Source of the DNA: Actinoallomurus spadix
GTDB lineage: Bacteria > Actinomycetota > Actinomycetes > Streptosporangiales > Streptosporangiaceae
DNA length: 64,000 nt
Assembly: GCF_024055725.1 (NCBI RefSeq)
Contig: NZ_JAMXMX010000005.1
Location: forward strand, 1-64,000
Reading direction: 5' to 3'
This document shows positions 44,821 to 54,150 of the stretch, in pieces (positions within the stretch are counted from its first letter, which is position 1; every line of letters begins with the position of its first letter). Below the pieces are notes generated by a model, which did not search any database, was not told the origin of the DNA, and was given only the letters and a program-made list of their open reading frames with translations. Both the position numbers and the translations under genes were made by a program.

Positions 44821-45844
44821 TCCTCGGCACCTGCTTGTCCTCGCGCAGGTCGCGGAACAGCGTGCCGGCCCGCGCGGTGTCCCAGGTGATGTACTCCCCG
44901 ACGCCGGCCGCCGAGCCGGTGCCGCCGACCGGGACCGTGGTGGTCAGGCCGTCGCCGCCGGTGACGCCGCGCATGGCCCGGGCGAAGCCCACCAGGTCGT
45001 AGAGATGGTCGTCCTGGTCGACCGCGAAGTTGTCCGTGGAGCGCAGCGCGAACGGGATGATCCGGAAGGGGTTGAGGATCACGCCCGGGCTGGTCGCCTT
45101 GTGCACGAGCGCGGCGAGGAACTTACGCTGGTTCTCGACCCGCTGCAGGTCGGCGCGGGCGAAGGCGCGGCTGCGGACGAACCCGAGGGCCTCCCCGCCC
45201 TTGAGCGTCTGGCAGCCCGGCTTGAGGTCGATGCCGGCCTTGCGGTCCTTCATCCGCTCGGGGATGCACATCCGCACGCCGCCGACCGCGTCGGTCATAC
45301 CGACGAACCCGGCGAAGCCGATCTCGGCGTAGTGGTCGATGTGGATCCTGGTCGCCTGCTCCACCGTACGGACGAGGAGCTTGGGCCCGCCGAAGGCGAA
45401 GGCGGCGTTGAGCTTGTTCGAGCCGTGCCCGGGGATCGGCACGTACGAGTCGCGGGGCAGGCTGACCAGCGTCGTGCCGTGGTCACCGATGTGCAGCAGC
45501 ATCATCGTGTCCGTCCGGCGTCCGGCGGCCTGGCCCGTCTTGAACTCGCTGCGCTGTGCCTTCGACAGGCCCTCGCGGCTGTCGGAGCCGACGATGAGCC
45601 AGTTGGTGCCCGGCGTGTCCCCCGGCCGCCCGGCGTAGTCCTCGAACACGTCGATGCGGTGCAGCCGCGAGTCGAGGTAGAAGTAGCAGCCCACGAGCAG
45701 CAACAGGAGGACGAGGAAGGCGATCAGCAGACGGCGCCCCCAGCGCGGCCGCCGCCGTGGCGCCGCGCCGCCCCCGCCGTGCGATCCCGGCCCGTCGGCG
45801 TACGGGGACGCGCCGACCCCTCCGTACTCGGCCCGATTACTCAT
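44804..45844 (-). CDS. LytR-CpsA-Psr family cell-wall glycopolymer ligase
   Basis: 346 residues. A short cytoplasmic Gly/Arg-rich N-terminus, one transmembrane helix (RRLLIAFLVLLLLLVGCYFYL), and an extracellular LCP domain with NWLIVGSDSREGLS, RRTDTMMLLHI, VSLPRDSYVPI, NAAFAFGG, and ALGFVRSRAFARADLQRVENQ (conserved Arg/Asp). LCP enzymes attach teichoic acid-like or arabinogalactan-like polymers to peptidoglycan. Start ATG at 45844 preferred; a GTG 3 codons upstream is possible. The 3' end lies in an 18-bp minisatellite. Confidence 0.93.
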   Translation of the reverse strand: MSNRAEYGGVGASPYADGPGSHGGGGAAPRRRPRWGRRLLIAFLVLLLLLVGCYFYLDSRLHRIDVFEDYAGRPGDTPGTNWLIVGSDSREGLSKAQRSEFKTGQAAGRRTDTMMLLHIGDHGTTLVSLPRDSYVPIPGHGSNKLNAAFAFGGPKLLVRTVEQATRIHIDHYAEIGFAGFVGMTDAVGGVRMCIPERMKDRKAGIDLKPGCQTLKGGEALGFVRSRAFARADLQRVENQRKFLAALVHKATSPGVILNPFRIIPFALRSTDNFAVDQDDHLYDLVGFARAMRGVTGGDGLTTTVPVGGTGSAAGVGEYITWDTARAGTLFRDLREDKQVPRSFGTR

Positions 45845-46003
45845 GGTGGCCACGTTAAGGGGCGCTATCGGGTGCTCGCGTCACCTTCCCGGATGATTCA
45901 CCTGCCGGGGATCATCATTCTGCCGGGTGCGGGCCGGCCGCCCGCCCTCCTCCGTGCGGAGACCGGCGGCGGGGGATCCGCGGAGGCGTGGTCGAATGAG
46001 GGC

Positions 46004-46273
46004 ATGACGGAAGATCTGGAGACGCTGTCGACCAAGGAGCTGCACGACCGGGCCGTCGAGCACGCGGTGCGGCATCTCGACGTCGGATTCCTGTGGCGGC
46101 TGCTGAAGGCGATCCCCGCGGCCGAGGCGGCCGCGGGACATCCGGACCAGGCCGAGGCGGACGTCTCCCACCTGTCCTCGATCCTCAACGAGTTCGTGCA
46201 CGCGGGCGGCGGCGACGTCGCCGAGGCCCTGCGTCCCCTCTACCTCGAGTACCTCCGCCGGGCCGGGTCCTGA
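46004..46273 (+). CDS. Small conserved helical protein (89 aa)
   Basis: Starts MTEDLETLSTKELHDRAVEH and continues DVGFLWRLLKAIPAAEAAAG. All-helical, acidic, no membrane segment. I do not recognise a named family, though its length and sequence style suggest a conserved actinobacterial small protein. ATG with GAGGG close upstream. Convergent with the large AAA gene, 16 bp apart. Confidence 0.7.
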   Translation: MTEDLETLSTKELHDRAVEHAVRHLDVGFLWRLLKAIPAAEAAAGHPDQAEADVSHLSSILNEFVHAGGGDVAEALRPLYLEYLRRAGS

Positions 46274-46289
46274 CCAATGCCGCGCCGGC

Positions 46290-49200
46290 TCACAGGTAAT
46301 GGCCGAGGCGCTCGTCGCGGTCGGCGGGCGCGTCGGTCTCCGGCAGGTCCGCCGGCCGCAGCAGGCGGATCTCCTCCCGGTCCGGCGCCTCCTGCCCGGT
46401 GATGCGCTGCGCCTGCAGGGCGACGGCGCGGTCCAGGAGGTTCCGCATGAGCCGGGCGTTGCCGAACGACTCGCCGCGGGCCGCCGCGCGCAGCCGGGAG
46501 CGCACGGCGTCGAGCACGCCCTCGGCCACCTGGAAGCCGGCGTCGGCCGCCATCACCTCGAAGATCGCCACAAGCTCGTCGTCGGTGTAGTCCGGGAACC
46601 GCAGGACGGTCGGGAACCGTGAGGCGAGGCCCGGGTTGAACTCCAGGAACCGCAGCATCGGCCCTTCGTAGCCCGCCACGATGACGACGAGGTCGGCGCG
46701 GTGCTCCTCCATCAGCTTGAGCAGCTCGGCGATCGCCTCGTGCCCGTAGTCGCGTCCGGAGTCGGCGGGTGTCAGGGCGTACGCCTCGTCGATGAACAGC
46801 ACGCCGCCCAGCGCCCGCTCCACCGCCGCGCGGACCTTCGGCGCGGTCTGCCCGACGTACTCGCCGACGAGGTCGGCGCGGGAGACCTCGACCAGGTGCC
46901 CGGACGACAGGAGGCCCAGCTTGGCGTAGACGGCGGCCAGCAGCCGGGCCATGGTGGTCTTGGCCGTGCCGGGGTTGCCGGTGAACACCATGTGCCGCGT
47001 GGGCGAGGCGATCGGGATGCCGGCGTCGCGGCGGAGCTGCTCGGCCTTGGCCTCGGCGACGAGCAGGCGCACCTCCTGCTTGACCGCGTCCAGGCCGATC
47101 AGCCGCTCGATCTCGGCGAGCGGGTCGCCGGGCAGGTCGATGTGGCCGGCGGCGGCCAGCGTGCCCGGGATGTCCTCGGCGAGGATCTCGTCGAGGGACT
47201 CGTCGTCGGTGAGCACGCCGTCGTCGAGGACGCGCCGCGACTGCATGGCCACCGCGCGGTCCAGCAGGTTGATCATCAGGCGGGCGTTCCCGGCGGCCCG
47301 GTCGCGCGCCCCAGCGCGCACGAGGTCGCGGACCTTGTCGAGCACGCCCTCCCGCAGTGCGAAGCCCGCGTCGGCGGCCTTCGCCTGGAAGATCTCGATG
47401 AGCTCGTCCTCGGTCAGGTCGGGGAACCGCAGCTGCTTGGGGAAGAACGCCGCGAGTTCCGAGTCGCTCTTCAGCAGACCGTTCATCGCGCCCTCCGGCC
47501 CGCACAGCACGACGATGAGGTCCTCCGGGTGGGCCTGCACGGCCGCCAGCAGGACGTCGATCGCCTCCCGGTTGCGCGGGGAGTCGCCCGGCATGAGGTT
47601 GTGCGCGTCGTTGATGGCCAGCACGCCGCCGTGCGCGCGCTCCACCGCCCGGCGCACGCGCGGGCCGCTCTCGCTGACGTACTCCCCGACCAGGTCGGAG
47701 CGGTCCACCTCGACGAGGTGGCCGGAGGACAGCACGCCGAGGTCGGCGTAGATGCGGCCGAGGATGCGCGCGACCTTCGACTTGCCCGTGCCGGAGTTAC
47801 CGGTGAAGACCAGGTGTCTCGGCCGGGCGGCGACCGGCATGCCGGCCTCGCGGCGCATCCGGGCGGCCTCGGCCTCGGCGACGAGCAGGCGCACCTCGTT
47901 CTTCACCGACTTCAGGCCGACGCACGCGTCGAGCTCGGCCATCGGATCGGCGTCGGCGGCGCCGCCGGGGATGACCCGCTGCGGCAGATCAGCGACCGCG
48001 ACCTCCGTCTCGCCGCGGGCGGCGGCCGCCGCCACGCACTGCTCGGCGAGGTACTCCACGAGGCGCGCGCCCCGCAGGTTCAGCAGCGGCGGAGTGCGGG
48101 ACAGCAGCAGCCCGGCGGTGACCGCGGCCTCCCGGGCGGCGGTCAGCCCGCGCCGGGCGACGGCCCGCCGGAACAGCTCCGCGTAGTCGTCCTCGGCGAA
48201 CTCCCGCGTGCGGGCGATCCGGAAGTGCTGGTGCAGGGCCGGGTTGACGTCGAAGATCCGCTCGTCGCCGCCCGTGCGGCACGCCGCGACGACGTGCAGC
48301 TTCTGGTGGCGTTCGAGGACGCGGCGCAGCTCCTCGGCGAACGCCCCGCCGCAGTGCTCCAGCGCGAGGATGCGGTCGAGGCCCTCGATGACGAGGACGC
48401 GCCCTTCGAGGCACTCGCGCACCCGTGCGAGGAAGTACAGGATCGTGTCGCTGACGTGGAGGTTCGCGAACACCTGGTCGGAGACCCAGACGGCCTCGCG
48501 GACGTCCCCGCGTTCGGTCAGGGTCTGCTCGACGATCCGGATCGCCGTGCCCTTGCCGGTCGCGTCCGGCCCGCTGAGCAGGAGACGCACCGGCCGCGCG
48601 GACTCTCCGGTCCGCAGGACGTCGCCGAGCGCCGTCACGATGTCCGGCTGGCCGACGAGGCCGGCGCCGGTCTCCTCGGCCGCCGTCGCGGTCCGCGCCT
48701 CCTCGGCGGGCGGCACGCCGGCGAACCGCGCGGTCAGCGGGTTGACGACCGTACGGGCGCGGAAGAGGCGGCGCAGGTCCGTCTGGAAGCCGCGGACGGG
48801 CAGGCGGCTCTTCGGGCTCACGGCGCTGTCGGGCAGGCCCTGCGCGCATCCGGTGATCCGCAGGCCCATGTCCAGCCAGGCCCGGCAGGCGTCGGCCTCA
48901 CCCGCGACGAGGCCCCGGGCGAGCCAGGACCGCACCTCCGCCTGCCACGGGTCGGCGCGGAAGCCCTCCCGCAGGTGCTGGAAGCGCTCCTGGACGCTTT
49001 CGTACCGCTCGACGCCGATGGCGAACGCGAAATCCGCGGGCACCGCCGCCACGTCGGCCTGCAACAGCAGCCGCGCCAGCCCGGTCACCAGCGGGTCGCC
49101 GCCCGGGACCGCCGCGAGCAGGCGCTCGTGCGCGGCGATCCAGCCGGCGCACGCCCAGGTGAGATAGCCGGTCGGGCCGGCCAGCTCCGGCAGCGCGGAC

Positions 49201-49817
49201 ACGGTCTCGTCCGGCAGGTCCGACGCCCACACCCGCTCCAGCTCGCCGTGCGGCGTGGTCAGGTCGCGGGCCCGCAGCTCCGGGTCCTCCGCGTGCCGGT
49301 CGAAGAGCGCGATGAGGGCCCGGCGGCGCTCCTCCAGCGGCGGGATGCCGGCGAACACGTCGAGGGACTCACGGCCGAGGGCGAACATCGTCTCCCGGAG
49401 GGCGATGTCGTCACCGGCGTTCTCGACCAGCCACAGGCCGGGCGGCCGCAGCCGGCCGCCCTGGCTGAACCAGGCGACCGGGTCGCGGACCGGGGGCTCG
49501 GGCTTGGCCAGGAACTGCGTGAGCAGCTCGTAGTCGATGTCGCCGCGCGAGCCGGCCCGGAGCGCCGCCGCCCCGAGCAGGAAGGTGAGCAGCGACCACA
49601 GCTCCGCGCCCGCCGCGGAGGTGCCCGCGGCGTAGAAGTCACTGAGCCCGCCGGTCAGCGCCCGGGCGCGCTCGTCGGCGTCGAACGCGCGGGCGCGCTC
49701 GCGGACCTCGTCGTACAGCCCGTCGGGGACCCGCCAGGGTCCGTACGCGTAGACGTCCAGAACGGGTTCTTCGGTCAGCAGCAGTTCGAGGTGTTCCGGT
49801 AGGCGTGGGGGGCTCAC
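46290..49817 (-). CDS. Large protein with three AAA-type modules (CbxX/CfqX-like)
   Basis: 1175 residues. N-terminal helical region (1-390, no family), then three ATPase modules. Module 1: Walker [10 protein letters not shown] (416-424), Walker B-like [11 protein letters not shown]. Module 2: Walker A GNSGTGKS (673-680), Walker B position LAINDAH (733-739), where the expected D-E is N-D, so hydrolysis is doubtful. Module 3: Walker [10 protein letters not shown] (947-955, Ala for Gly), Walker B LFIDEAY (1007-1013) intact. Modules 2 and 3 resemble CbxX/CfqX and the EccA ATPases of type VII secretion, but no ESX genes are nearby. GTG start, 48 bp after a Phd/YefM antitoxin gene on the same strand. 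Confidence 0.88.
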   Translation of the reverse strand: MSPPRLPEHLELLLTEEPVLDVYAYGPWRVPDGLYDEVRERARAFDADERARALTGGLSDFYAAGTSAAGAELWSLLTFLLGAAALRAGSRGDIDYELLTQFLAKPEPPVRDPVAWFSQGGRLRPPGLWLVENAGDDIALRETMFALGRESLDVFAGIPPLEERRRALIALFDRHAEDPELRARDLTTPHGELERVWASDLPDETVSALPELAGPTGYLTWACAGWIAAHERLLAAVPGGDPLVTGLARLLLQADVAAVPADFAFAIGVERYESVQERFQHLREGFRADPWQAEVRSWLARGLVAGEADACRAWLDMGLRITGCAQGLPDSAVSPKSRLPVRGFQTDLRRLFRARTVVNPLTARFAGVPPAEEARTATAAEETGAGLVGQPDIVTALGDVLRTGESARPVRLLLSGPDATGKGTAIRIVEQTLTERGDVREAVWVSDQVFANLHVSDTILYFLARVRECLEGRVLVIEGLDRILALEHCGGAFAEELRRVLERHQKLHVVAACRTGGDERIFDVNPALHQHFRIARTREFAEDDYAELFRRAVARRGLTAAREAAVTAGLLLSRTPPLLNLRGARLVEYLAEQCVAAAAARGETEVAVADLPQRVIPGGAADADPMAELDACVGLKSVKNEVRLLVAEAEAARMRREAGMPVAARPRHLVFTGNSGTGKSKVARILGRIYADLGVLSSGHLVEVDRSDLVGEYVSESGPRVRRAVERAHGGVLAINDAHNLMPGDSPRNREAIDVLLAAVQAHPEDLIVVLCGPEGAMNGLLKSDSELAAFFPKQLRFPDLTEDELIEIFQAKAADAGFALREGVLDKVRDLVRAGARDRAAGNARLMINLLDRAVAMQSRRVLDDGVLTDDESLDEILAEDIPGTLAAAGHIDLPGDPLAEIERLIGLDAVKQEVRLLVAEAKAEQLRRDAGIPIASPTRHMVFTGNPGTAKTTMARLLAAVYAKLGLLSSGHLVEVSRADLVGEYVGQTAPKVRAAVERALGGVLFIDEAYALTPADSGRDYGHEAIAELLKLMEEHRADLVVIVAGYEGPMLRFLEFNPGLASRFPTVLRFPDYTDDELVAIFEVMAADAGFQVAEGVLDAVRSRLRAAARGESFGNARLMRNLLDRAVALQAQRITGQEAPDREEIRLLRPADLPETDAPADRDERLGHYL

Positions 49818-49865
49818 GACGTAGACCTTACGACCGACCGGAGGAGGGTCGCAGCCCTCTGGAGA

Positions 49866-50165
49866 TCAGCGCTCCCAGTGGGGACGGCCGGAGGGGCCGG
49901 CCTCCCGGTGCTCCGCCGCGATGCGCATCGGGCCGGCCGGGCGCGGCGCCTGCTCGGGCTCGGGCTCCGCCTCGGCGGGCAGCGACAAGGTGAAGCCGAT
50001 CTCCGCGGGCCGCCGCTCCAGCGCATCGAGGTCCTCCACCGGCACGAGGGCCGCGAGCGGCTTGCCGTGCCGGGTGAGGAGGATGCGCTCGCCGGTGTAG
50101 CCGACACGGTTCACGAGCTCCGCCAGGTCGGCCCGGGCCTGCGTCACTGGGACCTCTCGCGTCAT
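49866..50165 (-). CDS. Phd/YefM-type antitoxin-like protein
   Basis: 99 residues. The N-terminal Phd/YefM fold is clear: REVPVTQARADLAELVNRV, then YTGERILLTRHGKPLAALVP and VEDLDALERRP. The C-terminal 35 residues are Pro/Glu/Arg-rich and could be toxin-binding or disordered. No RelE/Doc/PIN toxin gene is adjacent; the next gene in the same direction is the triple-AAA protein 48 bp away. Upstream is the divergent promoter with a TTCTGTACAGAA palindrome, which fits autoregulation by a Phd-type protein. Confidence 0.87.
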   Translation of the reverse strand: MTREVPVTQARADLAELVNRVGYTGERILLTRHGKPLAALVPVEDLDALERRPAEIGFTLSLPAEAEPEPEQAPRPAGPMRIAAEHREAGPSGRPHWER

Positions 50166-50179
50166 GCAGGAATTCTATC

Positions 50180-50210
50180 ATTCTGTACGTTCTTGTTATT
50201 CTGTACAGAA
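50180..50210. promoter_or_regulatory. Divergent operator between antitoxin and ClpP
   Basis: A perfect 12-bp palindrome TTCTGTACAGAA at 50199-50210, plus a direct copy of its left half (ATTCTGTAC at 50180-50188 and 50198-50206, 18 bp apart) in an AT-rich patch. Antitoxin start is 33 bp to the left, ClpP start 75 bp to the right. It does not match the LexA or ClgR consensus. Confidence 0.6.
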
Positions 50211-50285
50211 CTCGCCCCGGCGCAGGAGCGCGCCGGCGCGTGGACTCGGCCGCGCGCGCCCGCGTGCGGCAGCGAAGGAGCGCAG

Positions 50286-50903
50286 ATGGATTTCCCGACT
50301 CTCCACCCCCGCGCGCGGGTCACCGAGATCCCGCAGGACGTCCACTCCCAGCAGCTCTTCCAGCGGCTGCTCGACCAGCGGATCGTCTTCATCGGCTCGG
50401 AGATCGACGACGACCTGGCCAACCGGGTCTGCTCCCAGTTGCTGCTCCTCGCCGCCCAGGACGGGGAGCGCGACATCAAGATCTTCATCAACTCGCCGGG
50501 CGGGTCGATGGACGCGATGTTCGCCATGTTCGACGTGATGCGGTACCTGCCGAACGACGTCTCGACCGTCGCCCTCGGCATGGCCGCCTCGGCCGGGCAG
50601 TTCCTGCTCACGGCGGGCACCCGCGGCAAGCGCTACGCGCTGCGCAACACGCGGATCATGATGCACCAGCCATCCGGCGGGATCCGCGGCACCGCCTCCG
50701 ACATCCGCATCCAGGCCGAGCAGAGCGTGCACATGAAGCACCGCTTCCTGCAGCTCATCGCCGAGCACACCGGCCGGCCGTACGAGCAGATCGAGCACGA
50801 CGCCGACCGCGACCGCTACTTCAGCGCCGAGGAGGCCCGCGAGTACGGCCTCATCGACCACGTCGTCACCAGCGCGCTCGAGGCCGGGGGCGTCGCCCCG
50901 TGA
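50286..50903 (+). CDS. clpP: ATP-dependent Clp protease proteolytic subunit (ClpP)
   Basis: 205 residues with the full catalytic triad: Ser102 in GMAASAGQFLL, His127 in IMMHQPSGG, Asp176 in DADRDRYFSAEEA. It carries the longer actinobacterial N-terminus (RARVTEIPQDVHSQQLFQRL). No clpX or tig neighbours, so this is a secondary ClpP, like the ClpP3/P4 pair of Streptomyces. ATG at 50286 with AAGGAGCGCAG upstream. The stop overlaps the GTG of a second, deleted clpP. With its partner lost, it would have to form a homomeric or mixed barrel. Confidence 0.95.
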   Translation: MDFPTLHPRARVTEIPQDVHSQQLFQRLLDQRIVFIGSEIDDDLANRVCSQLLLLAAQDGERDIKIFINSPGGSMDAMFAMFDVMRYLPNDVSTVALGMAASAGQFLLTAGTRGKRYALRNTRIMMHQPSGGIRGTASDIRIQAEQSVHMKHRFLQLIAEHTGRPYEQIEHDADRDRYFSAEEAREYGLIDHVVTSALEAGGVAP

Positions 50904-51092
50904 CCGGCCTCACCGCCCGCTACATCCTGCCCTCCCACGTCGAGCGCACAGGAGACCATCCTGGCCCGCCACACCGGCCGCCCGGCCGAGCAGATCCGCG
51001 CCGACATCGAGCGCGACCGCTACCTCACGGCCGAGCAGGCCCGCGAGTACGGCCTCATCGACGAGATCATCACCAGCCGCAAGCCCGGCTGA
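50900..51092 (+). pseudogene. Second clpP, internally deleted
   Basis: GTG (overlapping the upstream stop as GTGA) begins TGLTARYILPSHVERT, the N-terminus of the partner ClpP. At about 50950 the frame jumps by deletion: the remaining sequence, in another frame, is QETILARHTGRPAEQI, then DIERDRYLTAEQAREYGLID ending SRKPG, the normal ClpP C-terminus. The catalytic Ser and His region (some 400 bp by family length) is gone. The C-terminal part resembles the intact neighbour, so recombination between the two copies may have caused the loss. Confidence 0.9.
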
Positions 51093-51147
51093 GGCGCCCG
51101 CGCCGAGGATCTGCGCCGTCCGGGGCGCGGATCCTCGGCGCGATCCT

Positions 51148-51924
51148 TCACGCGGGTGAGTAGACGGTCAGCCGGAGGGCCGGGTCCTCATTGGCCTGGA
51201 AGGTGGCGTACTCGAAGACGAGCGTGCCCTCGGACGGGTGGTGCAGGGTCTTGCGCCCGGCGCCGGCGGGAAGGACGTCGTGCCGTTCCCACCAGGCGGC
51301 GAACTCCGGGCAGCCACGGCGGAGCCGGTCCGCGAGCCCGGTGAACGCCGGGTCCGGCGCCCACAGGTCGTGCGCGGCGCGGAACTGGGCCGTGGTGTGC
51401 GCGGCCTGAGCGGCCCAGCCGTCGCCGAAGAGACGCCGGGCCTCGGGCATGAGCAGCAGGTAGACGAGGATGTTGCGGTCGCCGGGGTCGAGGCGGCCGA
51501 AGTCGGTGAGCAGCTCCGCCGCGGCGGTGTTCCAGGCCAGCACGTCCCAGCGGCGGCCGGTGACGTACGCGGGAGTGCCGAGGCTCTCGACGAGGCGTCT
51601 GGTCCCGTCCGGCACCGTTTCCCGGACGAAGGTCTCACGGGGCGGGCGGCGCGCCAGCGTCCGCAGGTGGTCGCGGTCGGTGGCGTCCAGGCGGAGCGCC
51701 TCGGCCAGGGCGTCGATCGTGGTGGCCGAAGGACTGCCGGCCCGTCCCTGTTCCAGGCGGACGTACCAGTCGATGCCGATTCCGGCCAGCTCCGCGACCT
51801 CCTCCCGCCGCAGGCCCGGCGTCCGGCGGCGCCGCCGCTCCGGGAGATCCACCGTCTCGGGAGTCAGTCGCTCCCTCCGGGACCGCAGGAAGTCACCGAG
51901 TCCGCGACCGGCCGGCTCGTGCAT
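51148..51924 (-). CDS. XRE-family regulator with MmyB-like ligand domain
   Basis: 258 residues. N-terminal HTH_XRE (GLGDFLRSRRERLTPETVDL, TPGLRREEVAELAGIGIDWY) and a C-terminal MmyB-like domain (RRWDVLAWNTAAAELLTDF, ILVYLLLMPEARRLFGDGW, with KTLHHPSEGTLVFEYATFQ). Common actinobacterial regulators that sit divergent to an oxidoreductase gene. ATG at 51924; the open frame upstream is antisense to the reductase. Divergent from the zinc-less MDR gene at 52043 (118-bp gap), its likely target. Confidence 0.92.
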   Translation of the reverse strand: MHEPAGRGLGDFLRSRRERLTPETVDLPERRRRRTPGLRREEVAELAGIGIDWYVRLEQGRAGSPSATTIDALAEALRLDATDRDHLRTLARRPPRETFVRETVPDGTRRLVESLGTPAYVTGRRWDVLAWNTAAAELLTDFGRLDPGDRNILVYLLLMPEARRLFGDGWAAQAAHTTAQFRAAHDLWAPDPAFTGLADRLRRGCPEFAAWWERHDVLPAGAGRKTLHHPSEGTLVFEYATFQANEDPALRLTVYSPA

Positions 51925-52042
51925 GATCGCCGCCTTCGCTGGGTGGTACTGGCCGATCCCAGGACGATACCGGGCCTGGATGCGCCCGTCCGGCTCGCCC
52001 ACCATCGATCGTGCGAACGGCTGATCGAAGGAGATGACCGCC

Positions 52043-53122
52043 ATGAAGGCCGCGGTATTGAAGGAGTTCGGCTCCCCGCTGTCGGTGGAGGATGTGCCGG
52101 AGCCGGTCCTGGGGACCGGTGAGGTGATCGTCGATGTCGTCGCGGCGGCCGTGCTGCCGTACGCGGCGGAGGTCTTCAGCGGCGAGCGGAGGTACCCCCT
52201 CACCCTCCCGGTGACGCCCGGCGCCGGGGCCGTCGGCCGGGTCCGCGAGGTCGGGCCGGACGCCACCCGGCTCGCTCCGGGGCAGTGGGTGCTGTGCGAC
52301 CCGACCATACGCTCGCGCGACCACGCGCTGACGCCGGACATCGCCCTGCAGGGACTGAGCGCCCGGGGCGACGGCGGACTGCGCCTGCAGCGGCACTTCG
52401 GTCAGGGCTCGTACGCCGAACGGCTCCTGATCCCCACCGAGAACGCCGTGCCGCTCGGGCCGATCGACCCGGCGGACGCGGCGCGGTGGCTCGTGCTGAC
52501 CACGTGCCTCGTCCCGTACGGCGGGCTCCTCGCCGGCGGCCTGGAGGCGGGCGAGACGGTCCTGGTCAGCGGCGCGACCGGCAACTTCGGCGGCGCCGCC
52601 GTGGCCGTCGCCCTGGCGATGGGCGCCGCCCGCGTCGTCGCGCCCGGGCGCAACGAAGAGGCCCTGACCGGGCTCGAGCGCCGGTTCGGCGCCCATGTGC
52701 GGACCGTACGGCTCACCGGTGACGAGGAACGGGACCGCGAACGGATGACGGCCGCCGCGCACGGGCCGATCGACCTCGTCCTGGACCTGCTGCCTCCCAC
52801 CGCGGGGACGACGCCCGTGCGCGCCGCCGCCATGACCGTCCGCGAATACGGCCGGGTCGTGCTCATGGGCGGGGTCGGCATGCTGGACGGGGCCGACCTC
52901 CCTCTCCCCTACCGGTGGCTGATGCGGAACAACGTCACCGTCCGCGGCCAGTGGATGTTCCCGCGCCACGCCCCCGTCCGCCTCATCGAACTGGCCCGCT
53001 GCGGGCGGCTGGACCTCGGCCTGTTCGCGCTCACCGAGTTCGCCCTCGACGACGCCGGGGAGGCCGTGGCCCACGCCGCCCGCCACGGCGCGCCGTTCGG
53101 ACTGACCGTCATCCGGCCCTGA
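52043..53122 (+). CDS. MDR-superfamily alcohol dehydrogenase-like oxidoreductase
   Basis: 359 residues. GroES-like N-terminus (AVLKEFGSPLSVEDVPEP, TPGAGAVGRVREVG), then a Rossmann domain with SGATGNFGGAAVAVALAMGA. Catalytic zinc ligands are not obvious, so it resembles quinone oxidoreductase-type members. ATG at 52043 chosen because AAGGAG is 9 bp upstream; the ATG at 52034 directly abuts that site. Divergent from the XRE regulator. Its 3' end overlaps the convergent reductase gene by 14 bp. Confidence 0.9.
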   Translation: MKAAVLKEFGSPLSVEDVPEPVLGTGEVIVDVVAAAVLPYAAEVFSGERRYPLTLPVTPGAGAVGRVREVGPDATRLAPGQWVLCDPTIRSRDHALTPDIALQGLSARGDGGLRLQRHFGQGSYAERLLIPTENAVPLGPIDPADAARWLVLTTCLVPYGGLLAGGLEAGETVLVSGATGNFGGAAVAVALAMGAARVVAPGRNEEALTGLERRFGAHVRTVRLTGDEERDRERMTAAAHGPIDLVLDLLPPTAGTTPVRAAAMTVREYGRVVLMGGVGMLDGADLPLPYRWLMRNNVTVRGQWMFPRHAPVRLIELARCGRLDLGLFALTEFALDDAGEAVAHAARHGAPFGLTVIRP

Positions 53123-54071
53123 CCCGCCGGTAGGCGGCGACCGCCCGGCGGGTCTCCTCGGCGATCAGGTCCGCGTTGATCTGGGCCCCGGCCATCGTGC
53201 CCGCCGCGGCGGCGGCGCCGACCTGGGCGGCAGGCTCGGCGACGTTCCCGGCGGCCCACACGCCGGGCACCTCGGTACGGCCGGTGGCGTCGGCGGGGAT
53301 GTACTGGCCCATCCCCGACGGGTGATCCGCCGGCCGCAGCCCGAGTCCGGCGAGGAAGCCCGCGCGCACCGTGATCCGGGACGCGACCGCGAGCGCCGCA
53401 CGCCCGACGACCGTGCCGTCGCTCAGCCGAACACCCACGAGGCGATCCTGGGCGATCTCGAGCGCGGTGACCTTCCCGTCGACGATCCTCACACCCCGGG
53501 CGGCCAGCTCCTCCGTCTGCTCCTCGGACGGCGGCGCGGTGTGGGAGAAGAACACGACGTCGGCGCTCAGCTGCCGGAACAGCTGCGCCTGGTGCACCGA
53601 GAACGGGCCGGTGGCCAGCACGCCGATGGCCTGGTCACGGACCTCCCAGCCGTGGCAGTACGGGCAGTGCACGACGTCCCGGCCCCAGCGTTCACGCAGC
53701 CCCGGGACGTCCGGGAGCTCGTCGACCGCGCCGGTGGCGACCAGCAGCCGGCGCGCCCGTACCGCCCGGCCGCCGGTCAGCGTCACCGCGAACCCGTCTT
53801 CCTCACGGACGACGGCGTCGACCTCGCCGGGCACCACCTGGCCGCCGTACCCGCGGACCTCCGCCCGGCCGCGCTCCAGCAGCTCGGCGGGCGGGATCCC
53901 CTCGCGGGCCAGGAGCGCGTGCACCCCCGCGGCGGGGGCGTTGCGCGGCGAGCCCGCGTCGACCACCAGCACCGACCGGCGGGACCGGGCCAGCGTGAGC
54001 GCCCCGCTCAGCCCCGCCGCGCCGCCACCGGCCACCACCACGTCATAGCCGTCTCTCAGTAGATCGGTCAC
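53109..54071 (-). CDS. Thioredoxin reductase-like FAD/NAD(P)-dependent oxidoreductase
   Basis: 320 residues. FAD-binding VVAGGGAAGLSGALTLARS, redox-active Cys136 and Cys139 in HCPYCHGWE, NADPH domain GVLATGPFSVHQAQLFRQL, and C-terminal GVWAAGNVAEPAAQVGAAAA. Belongs to the TrxR-like low-molecular-weight group used with small thioredoxin-like or dithiol substrates. GTG at 54071 has GGAGG 8 bp upstream; the frame continues upstream without family similarity. Divergent from an XRE-cupin regulator through a perfect operator. Confidence 0.92.
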   Translation of the reverse strand: MTDLLRDGYDVVVAGGGAAGLSGALTLARSRRSVLVVDAGSPRNAPAAGVHALLAREGIPPAELLERGRAEVRGYGGQVVPGEVDAVVREEDGFAVTLTGGRAVRARRLLVATGAVDELPDVPGLRERWGRDVVHCPYCHGWEVRDQAIGVLATGPFSVHQAQLFRQLSADVVFFSHTAPPSEEQTEELAARGVRIVDGKVTALEIAQDRLVGVRLSDGTVVGRAALAVASRITVRAGFLAGLGLRPADHPSGMGQYIPADATGRTEVPGVWAAGNVAEPAAQVGAAAAAGTMAGAQINADLIAEETRRAVAAYRRVRAG

Positions 54072-54094
54072 GTCGATCACCTCCACCGCGAGGA

Positions 54095-54119
54095 TGCGAG
54101 AACATAGGCCGTTCTCGCA
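54095..54119. promoter_or_regulatory. Operator of the XRE-cupin/TrxR-like divergon
   Basis: Perfect inverted repeat TGCGAGAAC-N7-GTTCTCGCA, 23 bp from the reductase start and 31 bp from the regulator start. Symmetric position and 9-bp arms suggest the XRE regulator controls both genes. Confidence 0.8.
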
Positions 54120-54150
54120 AATCACGTTGCGGTTATGGCAAACTGATGGC

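Noticed and set aside
46701-49802. A 1033-codon plus-strand frame antisense to the AAA gene
   Set aside because: Shadow of the AAA coding sequence; composition typical of GC-rich antisense and no start signal.
50199-50210. TTCTGTACAGAA as a LexA or ClgR site
   Set aside because: It lacks the GAAC-N4-GTTC actinobacterial SOS box and the ClgR GTTCGC arms; left as an unassigned operator.
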